Under the pieces are notes generated by a model. The model searched no databases. It was not told where the DNA came from and was given only the letters and a program-made list of their open reading frames with translations. From positions 62,001 to 126,000 of the forward strand of contig NZ_FCNZ02000003.1 of the NCBI RefSeq assembly GCF_001544495.1: DNA of 64,000 nt. Direction: 5' to 3'. The position numbers and the translations under genes were made by a program. Below, piece after piece: positions 41,797 to 50,368 of the stretch; position 1 is the stretch's first letter; each line of letters starts with the position of its first letter. Source of the stretch: Caballeronia telluris. GTDB taxonomy: Bacteria > Pseudomonadota > Gammaproteobacteria > Burkholderiales > Burkholderiaceae.

Positions 41797-44046
41797 TCAG
41801 GCGTCGAACGTGGCAGGTGCTTCGCCTGCGCACCAGCGCTGCCACATCTTGCGCACCGCGCGCGAAAAACCCGCGGCCACCGTGTCCGCCGCGAACGACG
41901 GCGACTGCATGCAACGCTCCCGCATGCCGTCGCGAATCTCCGCGAGCCCCTGTATATCGGCAGCGCGCGCCAGACCCTTAGCCACGAAGTCGGCGCTGTC
42001 CTTCGCGACGAAGTCGTCGAGCCCCGCATGGGAGAGCGCCGAGATGCTGCCGCGGCTCGCGATCAGGTCGCCCGGGACGGTGAGCGTCGGCACGCCCATC
42101 CACATCGCTTGCAACGTGGTCACGCCGCCGGCATAGGGGAACGTGTCGAGCGCGATGTCGACGTCGAGGTGATGCGCGAGATACCTTTCCAGTTGCGCGC
42201 GATGGCGGAACGCGAGGCGGTTTGCATCGACGCCTTCCTTCGCGAACCAGTCGGTGAGAACCATGTGGCTGTTGTCGCGCGGCATGCCGGCGATCATCAG
42301 CCGGGCGTCCGGCAGCGCCCGCAGCAGTTCGGACCAGAGCGCGATGGTGCGCGGACGCAGCTTGTTGAAACGGTTGAAGCTGCCGAACGTGAGGTAGCCG
42401 TTAGAGAGCGCGGGAAGCGCGTTGACGGGCGGCGCGGCTTCCGACGGCTGGAAGGCCGCGAACGCAGGCAGATAGGCGATCTTCTCCGTGAACTGGCCGT
42501 CGATCTGCTCGCGCGGCACATAGAAGCGATCGGCGATGTAGTAATCCATCGACGTCATGCCGGTCGTGCCGAGATAGCCCATCCACGTCGCCTGGACGGG
42601 CGCCGGCTTGCGCGCGAACGTCAGGAGCCGGTTGTAGCCGGTATGGCCGGACAGGTCGATCAGCACGTCGATGCCGTCCGCGCGGATCTTGTCGGCGAGC
42701 GCGGCATCCGTGAGGCCGGAAATGTCGTGCCAGCGTTCGACGAGCAGACGCAGCCGGTACGTGACTTCGTCGTTCACCGAGCGGTTGTAGTAGGCGTGCA
42801 CGGACACGCTCGGATCGTTCGCCAGATGGCGGAACACCGGCTCCATGAAGACGGCGACAGGGTGCTTGTTGAAGTCGCCGGACACGAAACCGACGCGGAT
42901 GCGGCGGTTCGGATCGGTGTCGTTGCGATGCTTCTTCCAGCTGCGCAGCAGCGGCTTTTCGCATTGCTCGGCGAAGTACAGATGCTGTCGGAAAAGCGCT
43001 TTCGGATCGATGTCGTCCTTGTGCGTCAGGCAGAACAGCATGTTCTCGTGCGCGCTCTCGACGTTCGGCTTCAGTTCGATCGCGCGCCGGTGATGCGCCT
43101 CGGCTTCGTCGATGAGCCCCTGGTCCAGCAGGATGACGCCGAGCGTGTCGTGAGCCTGCGCCGCGAGCGGATCGATGTCGATCGCGCGGCGGCACGCCGC
43201 CTGCGCGTCGTCGAGACGCAGCGTGGAGCGCAGGATCATGGCGAGGATGCGGTGCGCCTCGCCGTAGTTCGGGTCCTGCGCGATCATCGTGCGGCACTCG
43301 GCTTCGGCTTCGAAGAACTTGTCGCCAAGACGCAGGGCGTCCGCGAGGATGCGGCGCGCATCGATGAAATCGGGCCGCAGTTCCAGCAGACGGCGCAGCG
43401 CGGCGATACCGCGTTTCAGATCCATCAGCTTGACGGAACCGACGCCCACGATCTCCCAGCCGAACGCGAACGCCGGATCGCGTGCGACGAGCGTGCGCGC
43501 GAGCGCGACGGCTTCCTCGATGCGTCCCGCGGAATAATGCGCGCGCAGTTGGCTGAGTTCCTGGGGCGTGGGCGACGTGCGGCCATCGGCTGTCGCGACG
43601 GCTTCGCGCTCCTGCGTCGCCTCGCGCAGTTCAGCGGCGAGCCGGTCGATCGCCGGGCCGTTCACGCCTTGCGTGCGCGCGAGGTCGAGCACGAGATTCG
43701 CCGCGGCGACCTGGCCGCTGCGCGTCAGCACGTCGACATAGTTGGCCCAGTAGATGTGCTGCGTCGGGTCGGTGCCGATGGCGGTTTCGAAGAACGGCAC
43801 CGATGCCGCGTACTGGCCGCGCTGCGCGGTCAGTATGCCCAGGTTGAAGTTGGCGTCGGCGTGCGCCGGCCGCGCGTCGAGTATCAGGCGGTACAGCGAT
43901 TCGGCCTCGTCGAGGTGCAAGGTCTGATGCCGCTCGATGGCAGCCTCGAGCACCTGCGCGAGGTCCCGATCGAACTCCTGTTCTTCGGTGAGCGTTCTGC
44001 GGGCAGACGGCTCGTTCGATCCGTTAAATTCGTTCGGTGCGTTCAT
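41797..44046 (-). CDS. TPR / SPINDLY-type O-GlcNAc transferase, probable flagellin glycosyltransferase
   Basis: A 749-residue protein. Residues about 35-360 are tetratricopeptide repeats (for example AESLYRLILDARPAHADANFN in part, AQAHDTLGVILLDQGLIDEAE in part). Residues about 390-740 are the GT41 catalytic region: RIRVGFVSGDFNKHPVAVF, DVLIDLSGHTGYNRL, VQATWMGYLGTTGM, FGSFNRFNKLRPRT and DTFPYAGGVTTLQAMWMGVPT in part. The family transfers GlcNAc-type sugars to Ser/Thr. Lying next to fliC, with its Ser/Thr-rich surface domain, it very likely modifies flagellin. The stop TGA sits in the loop of a 7-bp hairpin (41790-41806). Confidence 0.88.
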   Translation of the reverse strand: MNAPNEFNGSNEPSARRTLTEEQEFDRDLAQVLEAAIERHQTLHLDEAESLYRLILDARPAHADANFNLGILTAQRGQYAASVPFFETAIGTDPTQHIYWANYVDVLTRSGQVAAANLVLDLARTQGVNGPAIDRLAAELREATQEREAVATADGRTSPTPQELSQLRAHYSAGRIEEAVALARTLVARDPAFAFGWEIVGVGSVKLMDLKRGIAALRRLLELRPDFIDARRILADALRLGDKFFEAEAECRTMIAQDPNYGEAHRILAMILRSTLRLDDAQAACRRAIDIDPLAAQAHDTLGVILLDQGLIDEAEAHHRRAIELKPNVESAHENMLFCLTHKDDIDPKALFRQHLYFAEQCEKPLLRSWKKHRNDTDPNRRIRVGFVSGDFNKHPVAVFMEPVFRHLANDPSVSVHAYYNRSVNDEVTYRLRLLVERWHDISGLTDAALADKIRADGIDVLIDLSGHTGYNRLLTFARKPAPVQATWMGYLGTTGMTSMDYYIADRFYVPREQIDGQFTEKIAYLPAFAAFQPSEAAPPVNALPALSNGYLTFGSFNRFNKLRPRTIALWSELLRALPDARLMIAGMPRDNSHMVLTDWFAKEGVDANRLAFRHRAQLERYLAHHLDVDIALDTFPYAGGVTTLQAMWMGVPTLTVPGDLIASRGSISALSHAGLDDFVAKDSADFVAKGLARAADIQGLAEIRDGMRERCMQSPSFAADTVAAGFSRAVRKMWQRWCAGEAPATFDA

Positions 44047-44233
44047 GGTCTCGGCAATACAGGGATGTTGCGGAATTATCGGCGTGCGTCCCGGTAAGCG
44101 AAGCGCTGAACTGGACTGGAAAAGCGCCCCTGTTCGTGCGATTCCCCGGGCCGCTGGCCGTCGGCGCGCGCCAGCAGCCGCGGGCATTCGCGCGTATGCT
44201 TTTTCGTCCGTCCCCATCGCTACCGGAGCCCTC

Positions 44234-45184
44234 ATGCAAAAACGCACCCTCGGAACCTCGGACCTGCAGGTCGCGCCGCTCGTCTTCGGCGGCAACGTGT
44301 TCGGCTGGACCGCCGACGAGCGCACGTCGTTCTCGATCCTCGATGCATTTGTCGACCACGGCCTGAATTTCGTCGATACCGCCGACGTCTACTCCGCCTG
44401 GGTCGACGGCCACACGGGCGGAGAGTCGGAGACGATCATCGGCAAGTGGTTCAGGCAAAGCGGCAAGCGCGACAAGATCGTGCTCGCGACCAAGGTCGGC
44501 ATGTTGAGCACGCGGCCGGGGCTGTCGGCGGCGAACATCGCGGCGGCCGTCGACGAATCGCTGCGGCGCTTGCAAACGGATTACATCGACGTCTATTTTT
44601 CGCACCTCGACGACGACAAGACGCCGTTCGACGAGACGCTCGGCGCATATCAGGAGCTCATCGACGCGGGCAAGGTGCGGGTGATCGGCGCGTCGAACTA
44701 CTCGGGCGCGCGGCTGGAAGAAGCGCTGAAAGTCGCGAAGGACACGGGTTTGCCGGCGTATCAGGTGCTTCAGCCCGAATACAACCTGGTCGACCGCGAA
44801 GGCTACGAAACCGATCTCGAACCGGTCGCCGCGAAGCACAAGATCGCCGTCGTCACGTATTTCAGTCTGGCGAGCGGCTTTTTGAGCGGCAAATACCGTT
44901 CGAAGGACGATTTGAAGAACGCCGCGCGTGGCTCGCGGGTCGAGAAATATCTGAACGACCGCGGCCTGAAAATCGTCGATGCGCTCGTCGACGTCGCGAA
45001 GCGGCACGGCGCGACGCCCGCGACCGTGGCGCTCGCTTGGGTGATCGCGCGGCCGAGCGTGACGGCGCCGATTGCGAGCGCGACGTCGGTCGAGCAGCTC
45101 GACAGTCTGGCCGCCGCGACGCGCCTCACGCTTTCCGCCGACGACATCGACATGCTCGATCAGGCGAGCGCACCGGCCCGGTAG
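44234..45184 (+). CDS. Aldo/keto reductase
   Basis: A 316-residue NADPH-dependent AKR. It shows FGGNVFGWTADE, the catalytic Asp and Tyr in DTADVYSAW, the Lys in VLATKVGM, and the His in YFSHLDDD. The cofactor region is near SGFLSGKYRSKDDL, and IARPSVTAPIASATSVEQL in part closes the barrel. GGAG lies 8 bases before the ATG at 44234. The substrate is undefined. It is divergent from the glycosyltransferase and stands alone. Confidence 0.9.
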   Translation: MQKRTLGTSDLQVAPLVFGGNVFGWTADERTSFSILDAFVDHGLNFVDTADVYSAWVDGHTGGESETIIGKWFRQSGKRDKIVLATKVGMLSTRPGLSAANIAAAVDESLRRLQTDYIDVYFSHLDDDKTPFDETLGAYQELIDAGKVRVIGASNYSGARLEEALKVAKDTGLPAYQVLQPEYNLVDREGYETDLEPVAAKHKIAVVTYFSLASGFLSGKYRSKDDLKNAARGSRVEKYLNDRGLKIVDALVDVAKRHGATPATVALAWVIARPSVTAPIASATSVEQLDSLAAATRLTLSADDIDMLDQASAPAR

Positions 45185-45219
45185 CCGAAAAATCCAATCA
45201 CATCAGAGAGTTGGGATGC

Positions 45220-45248
45220 TTGGCGATTCGCAAGCTATCTGGTAACAT
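45220..45248 (+). promoter_or_regulatory. Predicted sigma-70 promoter for rpsU
   Basis: TTGGCG (45220-45225), a 17-bp spacer, and TAACAT (45243-45248). If used, rpsU has a leader of about 250 bases containing GTCCGCC-type hairpins. The 45,185-45,506 stretch holds no other gene that I can see. Confidence 0.45.
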
Positions 45249-45506
45249 CGCGCCCGAATCGAGATTTTTGCCCGACGGCGCGGTGTTTCTGCGCTGCGCC
45301 CGGCGGCCCGAAGTGCGTCATTTCAGAAGTTCTTCTCGAGTGCGCATGCCGCTTCGGCGGACAATCCCAACTCTCTCTTTTCCGGCCTCCGTGGCCGCTT
45401 TGCTCGTGTCCGCCGTGTTGGGCGGACGATCGGAGTGCCGGCGCGTGGTACGGGCCGCAAGATCCGTCCTCGCAGTCAGAAATACGTTTAGCGATTTAGG
45501 AATTCC

Positions 45507-45719
45507 ATGACCACTATTGTTTTGAAAGAAAACGAGCCGTTCGACGTGGCGATTCGCCGCTTCCGTCGCACGATCGAAAAGAACGGCCTGATCGCAGAAC
45601 TGCGTGAACGCCAGTCGTATGAGAAGCCGACGACGGCTCGCAAGCGCAAGAAAGCAGCGGCCGTGAGCCGTCTGCGCAAGCGCCTGCGCAGCCAGATGCT
45701 GCCCAAGAAGATGCACTAA
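45507..45719 (+). CDS. rpsU: 30S ribosomal protein bS21
   Basis: A 70-residue, very basic small-subunit protein. It begins [20 protein letters not shown], continues [16 protein letters not shown] and ends MLPKKMH, the standard bS21 pattern with a long basic C-terminal helix. It acts in translation initiation near the anti-Shine-Dalgarno region. Burkholderiaceae usually carry more than one rpsU copy. It is monocistronic, with a strong terminator 45 bp downstream. Confidence 0.97.
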   Translation: MTTIVLKENEPFDVAIRRFRRTIEKNGLIAELRERQSYEKPTTARKRKKAAAVSRLRKRLRSQMLPKKMH

Positions 45720-45762
45720 GCGTCTGTCTTCCCGCCGCGGCCATGACAAGCTGCGGCAAAGC

Positions 45763-45800
45763 AAAAAGGCGGTACGACCCTCGGGTCGTACCGCCTTTTT
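45763..45800 (+). terminator. Strong terminator after rpsU
   Basis: A 13-bp GC stem (45768-45780 with 45783-45795), flanked by A5 on the left and T5 on the right, works in both directions and separates rpsU from the convergent unknown gene. Confidence 0.9.
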
Positions 45801-45829
45801 GCTTTATCTGAGCTTGTTCGCGATGAAAG

Positions 45830-46189
45830 TTAGATGAACGCGTGCCGCTTGCCCAGCGCCGTAAGCAGACGAGGCCACTGTTCTACGCTGGCGTCGTCGT
45901 GAACCTGTTCCAGCTCGCACAGCAACTCGACGATGCTCGGGTCGTAAGCATTCACGTCCGACGCATACAGCGCGCGCAGCAGTTTGCCGTCCTGCGCGTG
46001 CCGATAGTACGAAATGCCAGTACCCTCGATGTCCGGATGATAGACCTCGTCGCTCACGAGCGATCCGATCGCGCACTTGCGGCCATTCGGGCTGCGCAGC
46101 CGGCACGAGCCGTTGTCGTCTTCCGACACGGCCCGCTGGTGCAGCAGATGAGCGCACACGCGCTCGTAAATGTCTCTTGTGGTCAACAT
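45830..46189 (-). CDS. Unknown protein, member of a tandem paralogue pair (119 aa)
   Basis: Function not recognised. It encodes 119 residues beginning MLTTRDIYERVCAHLLHQRA. Key features are a Cys-containing block, CRLRSPNGRKCAIGSLVSDE, an acidic DIEGTGISYY, and DPSIVELLCELEQVHDD. The same order of blocks appears in the adjacent upstream gene (GGCPVGNFIKP, AMEGVPIRYI, DPTTVELLSCLQNVHD), so the two are diverged duplicates. The pattern CxYRxPxGxKCxxGxLIxD is one I recall in phage and plasmid hypothetical proteins. No signal or membrane segment. It is 17 bp from its partner. Confidence 0.72.
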   Translation of the reverse strand: MLTTRDIYERVCAHLLHQRAVSEDDNGSCRLRSPNGRKCAIGSLVSDEVYHPDIEGTGISYYRHAQDGKLLRALYASDVNAYDPSIVELLCELEQVHDDASVEQWPRLLTALGKRHAFI

Positions 46190-46206
46190 CACAACACCTG
46201 CATCCC

Positions 46207-46632
46207 TCACGCAGCGGTTTTCAAAAGGTCGGCCGAGAGGCCGAATTGACGCGCGATCGATGCCAGCCGCTCGCGCCATTCCCATTTTCCGAACACGTCG
46301 TGCACGTTCTGCAGACAACTGAGCAACTCGACCGTGGTCGGATCGAACACGTTGATGCGCGAGCGCAGCAGCGCCCGCTTGAGTGCCGCCACGCCGACGT
46401 CCATATAAGGCGGCACGCCTTCCGGGGTCTTCGCGATGTAGCGGATGGGCACGCCTTCCATCGCGGTCATGTAGTCGCGCGGCTTGATGAAGTTGCCGAC
46501 CGGGCAGCCACCGCAATAACCGCGATACGCGCCGCCGCCGTGCGGCAGCAGGGCGGCTTGCCCCTGACCGAACAGATGCAGTACGGCGCGGTTGAAAATC
46601 TCCTGATGTGTCAGGAAGTTAAGGCTTTTCAT
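46207..46632 (-). CDS. Unknown protein, paralogue of the adjacent gene (141 aa)
   Basis: Function not recognised. It encodes 141 residues beginning MKSLNFLTHQEIFNRAVLHL. Shared with its downstream neighbour are an N-terminal helix, a Cys/Gly block (YRGYCGGCPVGNFI), MEGVPIRY, and DPTTVELLSCLQNVHDVFGKW near the C-terminus. Paired cysteines suggest a small metal site, though only two or three are conserved between the pair. It is probably co-transcribed with its partner (17-bp gap). Confidence 0.72.
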   Translation of the reverse strand: MKSLNFLTHQEIFNRAVLHLFGQGQAALLPHGGGAYRGYCGGCPVGNFIKPRDYMTAMEGVPIRYIAKTPEGVPPYMDVGVAALKRALLRSRINVFDPTTVELLSCLQNVHDVFGKWEWRERLASIARQFGLSADLLKTAA

Positions 46633-47101
46633 GTTCGTTCCCCCTGCGCCCCTGCGCAGCGGCCAATCGTTGAATTTCGAGCAACCCGCACTTTCAGTAT
46701 CGGACCTCGATGGCGGTCTGACCGAGCGCCCGCGTACATAAACGACGCGATGTATCGAGTCCTGAATCTACTTCCGGCGCTGCGATTTTCCCGGCCCGGG
46801 TGCTCCGATTCGGGCGCCCTGTCGTGCTCGCGAAGCGATCGTCCTTGATGAATGACCCTGTCTTGATTCCAGTTATAGCGAATCGGGCCGGTAAAAAGGT
46901 GCGTCAACGCACGCGAACGCGCAATTCTGACACGGTGCGAACGATCGTGCAGCGCGTCAAATTTGCAGCGACCCATTGCCGGGCAAGCAATTCCGCGTGC
47001 TTCACCGCAAAAAAAGCGGCCTCTATCAGGACTTTCCCTAGTCTCAGAAAAAAATGCCCCTAAATGTTGCGAAAAAGCAAAAGTTTCCGGTTATGAAATG
47101 A
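46633..47101. other. 469-bp intergenic region
   Basis: No convincing gene between tag's end and the unknown pair. It is moderately AT-rich, with A runs at 47009-47015 and 47045-47053. A TATAAC box on the minus strand near 46874-46879 could belong to a promoter for the pair, but no good -35 is present. Confidence 0.4.
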
Positions 47102-47737
47102 TTAATTGCTGTCGGAAGCGGGCGCTGCCGGCTTGTTCGCCGATTGACGGCGCGTCTTCGCGGCGCCTGCTTGGGTCGCGCTTCGGCAAAGGCAGCTTTT
47201 CTCGTGGTCGTTGACCATGCCGGTCGCCTGCATGAACGCGTAGCAGATGGTCGTGCCGACGAATTTGCAGCCGTACTGCTTGAGCGCGCGGCTGAGCGCG
47301 TCGGATTCGGGCGTCGATGCGGGCGCGTGGCCGTAGGAATCGCGCGGCGTGTCGATGGGCGCGTCGCCGACGAACGACCACACGAATGCGGCGAATGAAC
47401 CGTGCTCGGCCTGAATCCGCTTGATCGCCTGTGCGTTGAGGATCGCCGATTCAACCTTCGCGCGATTGCGCACGATGCGCGTATCGCCGACGAGTCGCGC
47501 CACGTCCTTTTCCGTGAAAGCAGCGACCTGATCGAGATCGAAGCATTTGAAGAGATCGCGATAACCTTCGCGCTTGTTCAGGATGGTCGACCACGAAAGT
47601 CCCGCCTGCGCGCCTTCAAGCACGAGCATTTCGAAGAGATGGCGGTCGTCGCGCGAAGGGACGCCCCATTCGGTGTCGTGGTAGCGGGCCATCGCGTCCG
47701 TCGACGCCCAGCCGCAGCGGTGCTGTTCCTTTGCCAT
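47102..47737 (-). CDS. tag: DNA-3-methyladenine glycosylase I
   Basis: A 211-residue Tag-type base excision repair glycosylase. It opens HRCGWASTDAMARYHDTEWG in part, with the zinc-binding Cys and the YHDTEWGVP signature. EMLVLEGAQAGLSWSTILNKRE in part is the base-binding core, and FVGTTICYAFMQATGMVNDHEKSC in part gives the other zinc ligands. It removes 3-methyladenine from alkylated DNA. The C-terminal 25 residues (KTRRQSANKPAAPASDSN) are an extra polar tail. Divergent from the BadF-type kinase. Confidence 0.95.
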   Translation of the reverse strand: MAKEQHRCGWASTDAMARYHDTEWGVPSRDDRHLFEMLVLEGAQAGLSWSTILNKREGYRDLFKCFDLDQVAAFTEKDVARLVGDTRIVRNRAKVESAILNAQAIKRIQAEHGSFAAFVWSFVGDAPIDTPRDSYGHAPASTPESDALSRALKQYGCKFVGTTICYAFMQATGMVNDHEKSCLCRSATQAGAAKTRRQSANKPAAPASDSN

Positions 47738-47848
47738 CGTCCTTTCCCCGGATTTGTGTCTGCGCCAGCATAGCGGAACGAGCGCCGCCGGCCACCTCGT
47801 CCATTCGGCCAATTGGCGGCGCGCGGCCGCCCCGGTAAGCTTCTGGGC

Positions 47849-48778
47849 ATGACTCATTCAGACCTTGCAAACCCCTATCTCCTCGGCGTCGACGGCGGCG
47901 GCAGCGGCACCCGTGTCGTCCTCGCGGATGCACACGGAAACGAACTCGCCCGCGCGACGGGCGGTCCATCGGGCCTCGGACTCGGCGTCGAACGCGCCTG
48001 GCGCGAAATCGAAGCGGCCTGCGCGCGCGCGTTCGCAGCGGCATCGATTCCCTTCGACTGGCGCGCGTGCGCCCTCGGCTGCGGACTCGCGGGCGTGAAC
48101 CACGCCGGCTGGCTCGCGCAATTCCACGCGATGGCGCCCTCGGTTCGCGCGCTCGCCGTTGAAAGCGACGCGTACACGACGCTGCTCGGCGCCCACGGCG
48201 GCAAGCCGGGCGTGATCGTCGCGCTCGGCACGGGCAGCATTGCGGCGGCGCTGGACGCAGACGGCGCGTGCCGGATCGCGGGCGGCTACGGCTTTCCGAG
48301 CGGCGACGAGGCGAGCGGAGCGTGGCTCGGCCTGCGCGCCGTGGTGCATTTGCAGCAGGTGCTCGACGGACGCGCGCCGCCGGACGCCTGGTCCGACGCA
48401 CTCTTCGCGCTGACCGGCGCGCCGGATCGCGACGGCCTGGTCGTCTGGTGCAGCGGGGCCAATCAGACGGCCTACGCGACGCTCGCGCCGAGCGTCTTCG
48501 GGCATCGCGCGCATCCGTCGGCCGCGGCGCTCCTTGCCGACGCCGGGCGCGAAATCGAAAAGCTGGTCGCCGCGCTGGACCCGCACGCCGCGCTCGACGT
48601 GGCGCTCTGCGGCGGCCTCGCCGCGCCGTTCGAGCCGTTCGTGCCGGACGGACTGCGCGAGCGCCTGCGCGCGCCGCTCGCCGATTCGGCTACCGGCGCG
48701 CTGCAACTCGCCCGACGCGCGGCGGCCCGGGCGGGCGCGTCGCGGGGCACGCCGGCCGCTGCACGCGGTGCAGGCTAG
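47849..48778 (+). CDS. BadF/BadG/BcrA/BcrD-type ATPase (N-acetylglucosamine kinase-like)
   Basis: A 309-residue ASKHA-fold ATPase. The phosphate-1 motif LLGVDGGGSGTRVVLAD is near residues 10-26, IVALGTGSIAAALD is the phosphate-2 motif, and GGYGFPSGDEASGAWLGL is the block seen in GlcNAc/glucosamine kinases of this family. LCGGLAAPF is the adenosine motif. It probably phosphorylates an amino sugar. The stop is followed after 1 bp by an in-frame alternative start of the HAD phosphatase, so the pair is likely co-transcribed. Confidence 0.85.
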   Translation: MTHSDLANPYLLGVDGGGSGTRVVLADAHGNELARATGGPSGLGLGVERAWREIEAACARAFAAASIPFDWRACALGCGLAGVNHAGWLAQFHAMAPSVRALAVESDAYTTLLGAHGGKPGVIVALGTGSIAAALDADGACRIAGGYGFPSGDEASGAWLGLRAVVHLQQVLDGRAPPDAWSDALFALTGAPDRDGLVVWCSGANQTAYATLAPSVFGHRAHPSAAALLADAGREIEKLVAALDPHAALDVALCGGLAAPFEPFVPDGLRERLRAPLADSATGALQLARRAAARAGASRGTPAAARGAG

Positions 48779-48818
48779 AATGTCAGGCTTCCCGTTCGCG
48801 CGTACACCGAAGGCATCC

Positions 48819-49658
48819 ATGTACCCAGTCATCGCCACCGATCTCGACGGCACGCTGCTCAACAGCGACCATCAGGTCGATCCCTTCACGATCGAAACCG
48901 TTCGCCGGCTCGAAGCAAGCGGCATTCGCTTCGTGATCGCGACGGGGCGCCACTATCGCGATGTCGCCAGCATTCGCGACCTGCTGGGTATCGAGGCGTA
49001 CCTGATCACGTCGAACGGCGCGCGCGTGCACGCACCCGACGACACGCGCATCTATTCGCGCGACCTCGATCCGGCGGCGGTTAGGCGTCTGGTGCAGCCG
49101 GATCTCGCGGGCGGCGGCGGGCGCGTGATCGTCAACCTGTTCGCCGACGACGCCTGGCTGATCGACCGCCATGCGCCCGAACTGCTGGTCTTCCACCAGG
49201 ATTCGGGTTTCAAGTACGAAGTCATGGATCTGCGCGAGCACGACGGCGAGGGCGTCGCGAAGGTCCTCTACATCGGCGAACCGAAGGACCTGAAGGAAAC
49301 GGCCGCGAATCTGGAGCGCGAATTCGGCGACGCGCTTTACGTCACCTACTCGCTGCCGGACTGCCTGGAAGTGATGACGGCGGACGTCTCGAAGGGCCGC
49401 GCGTTGCGCTTCGTGCTTGACAAGCTCGATCTCGATCCGGCGAACTGCGTCGCGTTCGGCGACAACATGAACGACATCGACCTGCTCGAAACGGCCGGGC
49501 ATCCGTTCATGATGAACAACGCGAATCCTGATTTGATCAAGCGTCTGCCGAACGTGCAGCGGATCGGCAACAACTTCGAGGCGGGCGTGGCGCACCATCT
49601 TCGCAAGCTCTTCGGCATCGTCGACGAACTGGCTTCGCCGGGGCAAATACCGGACTGA
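48819..49658 (+). CDS. Cof-type HAD-IIB phosphatase
   Basis: A 279-residue HAD-superfamily hydrolase. Motif I DLDGTLLNSD (nucleophile D8, acid D10), motif II in VIATGRHYRDV, a Lys in ADVSKGRALRF and motif IV GDNMNDIDLLE are all present. The large type IIB cap lies between motifs II and III. Such enzymes dephosphorylate sugar phosphates, FMN or PLP. I chose ATG 48819 (MYPVIATDLD); an in-frame ATG at 48780 would add 13 residues. It follows the BadF-type kinase. Confidence 0.9.
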   Translation: MYPVIATDLDGTLLNSDHQVDPFTIETVRRLEASGIRFVIATGRHYRDVASIRDLLGIEAYLITSNGARVHAPDDTRIYSRDLDPAAVRRLVQPDLAGGGGRVIVNLFADDAWLIDRHAPELLVFHQDSGFKYEVMDLREHDGEGVAKVLYIGEPKDLKETAANLEREFGDALYVTYSLPDCLEVMTADVSKGRALRFVLDKLDLDPANCVAFGDNMNDIDLLETAGHPFMMNNANPDLIKRLPNVQRIGNNFEAGVAHHLRKLFGIVDELASPGQIPD

Positions 49659-49684
49659 GCGGGCGATGAGCGCTGCCTGCGGAT

Positions 49685-49716
49685 AAAAAAAGGGAGCGCC
49701 GCGGCGCTCCCTTTTT
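49685..49716. terminator. Bidirectional terminator between convergent genes
   Basis: A stem of at least 13 bp (aaaaagggagcgcc with ggcgctcccttttt) has an A run on the left and T run on the right, 27 bp after the HAD gene stop and 11 bp from the stop of the exported protein gene. Confidence 0.88.
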
Positions 49717-49726
49717 GCATCATGCG

Positions 49727-50032
49727 TTATCCGCGATGATTCGAGCCGCCGCGGTCGTTGTTCCAACCACGGTCGTTGTTCCAGCCGGTGCGGTTCCAGC
49801 GACCATTGTCGTGACGGTCGTCGTGCCAGCGCGGCTCGTCATGGTGCCAGCGCGGCGCGCTGTACACCGGCGCCGGACGGACATACACCGGGCGCGGCTG
49901 CACGTAGGCGGGGGCATAGACGGGCGCGCCGAGCGAAACACCGATGCTCACGCCGGTATGCGCCTGGGCGACGCCGACGGCGCCAATTGCAAGACCGGTC
50001 GCTACGAGAAGATGAGTGACGATGCGCTTCAT
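49727..50032 (-). CDS. Small exported protein rich in His, Trp, Asn and Arg (101 aa)
   Basis: Function not recognised. A signal peptide (KRIVTHLLVATGLAIGAVGVAQA) is cleaved after about residue 24. The mature part has proline/tyrosine/valine-rich PXYV-type repeats (YAPAYVQPRPVYVRPAPVY), then a low-complexity tail with HDEPRWHDDRHDNGRW and two copies of GWNNDRG. Similar PXPV/His-Trp-rich envelope proteins are common in Burkholderia, with unknown roles. The composition would allow metal binding, but this is speculative. Confidence 0.75.
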   Translation of the reverse strand: MKRIVTHLLVATGLAIGAVGVAQAHTGVSIGVSLGAPVYAPAYVQPRPVYVRPAPVYSAPRWHHDEPRWHDDRHDNGRWNRTGWNNDRGWNNDRGGSNHRG

Positions 50033-50309
50033 GTTGTTTCTCCTGGATGGCGACGTCTGTCGCATAAGTCCAATTTAAGCGTCCGCCGTCTTACATGCTT
50101 CGACTAGTTGTTACCGTCTGCAAGTGGGGCGTAAGGCTCTGCGCGCACACGGAAATCCGCCGCGCGCGGTCGCAGAGCCTTGCCGGTATTGGCTCGGCGC
50201 ACCGGATGCCGAGGCGACGGCGCGCGACGCCGCGAATCCGGCGGGCGCTCTTGTAAACGCGCATTACATTTGTCGCCGTCAATTCATATTCCGAAGGCGC
50301 TGCGCAACG

Positions 50310-50335
50310 AAAACGGGCGCCGAAGCGCCCGTTTT
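50310..50335. terminator. Terminator after aqpZ
   Basis: AAAACGGGCGC / GCGCCCGTTTT (50310-50320 with 50325-50335) is a perfect 11-bp stem with a CGAA loop, 34 bp beyond the aqpZ stop and symmetrical in both directions. Confidence 0.85.
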
Positions 50336-50368
50336 CCACTGCGTTGTCGCGGAGAATTCCGCGTGCGT

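Noticed and set aside
41680..44097. An 805-codon open frame on the plus strand opposite the SPINDLY transferase
   Set aside because: It is an antisense shadow produced by GC-rich codon usage: Arg/Ala/Val-rich, no known motif, and the minus strand encodes a clear GT41 enzyme over the same bases.
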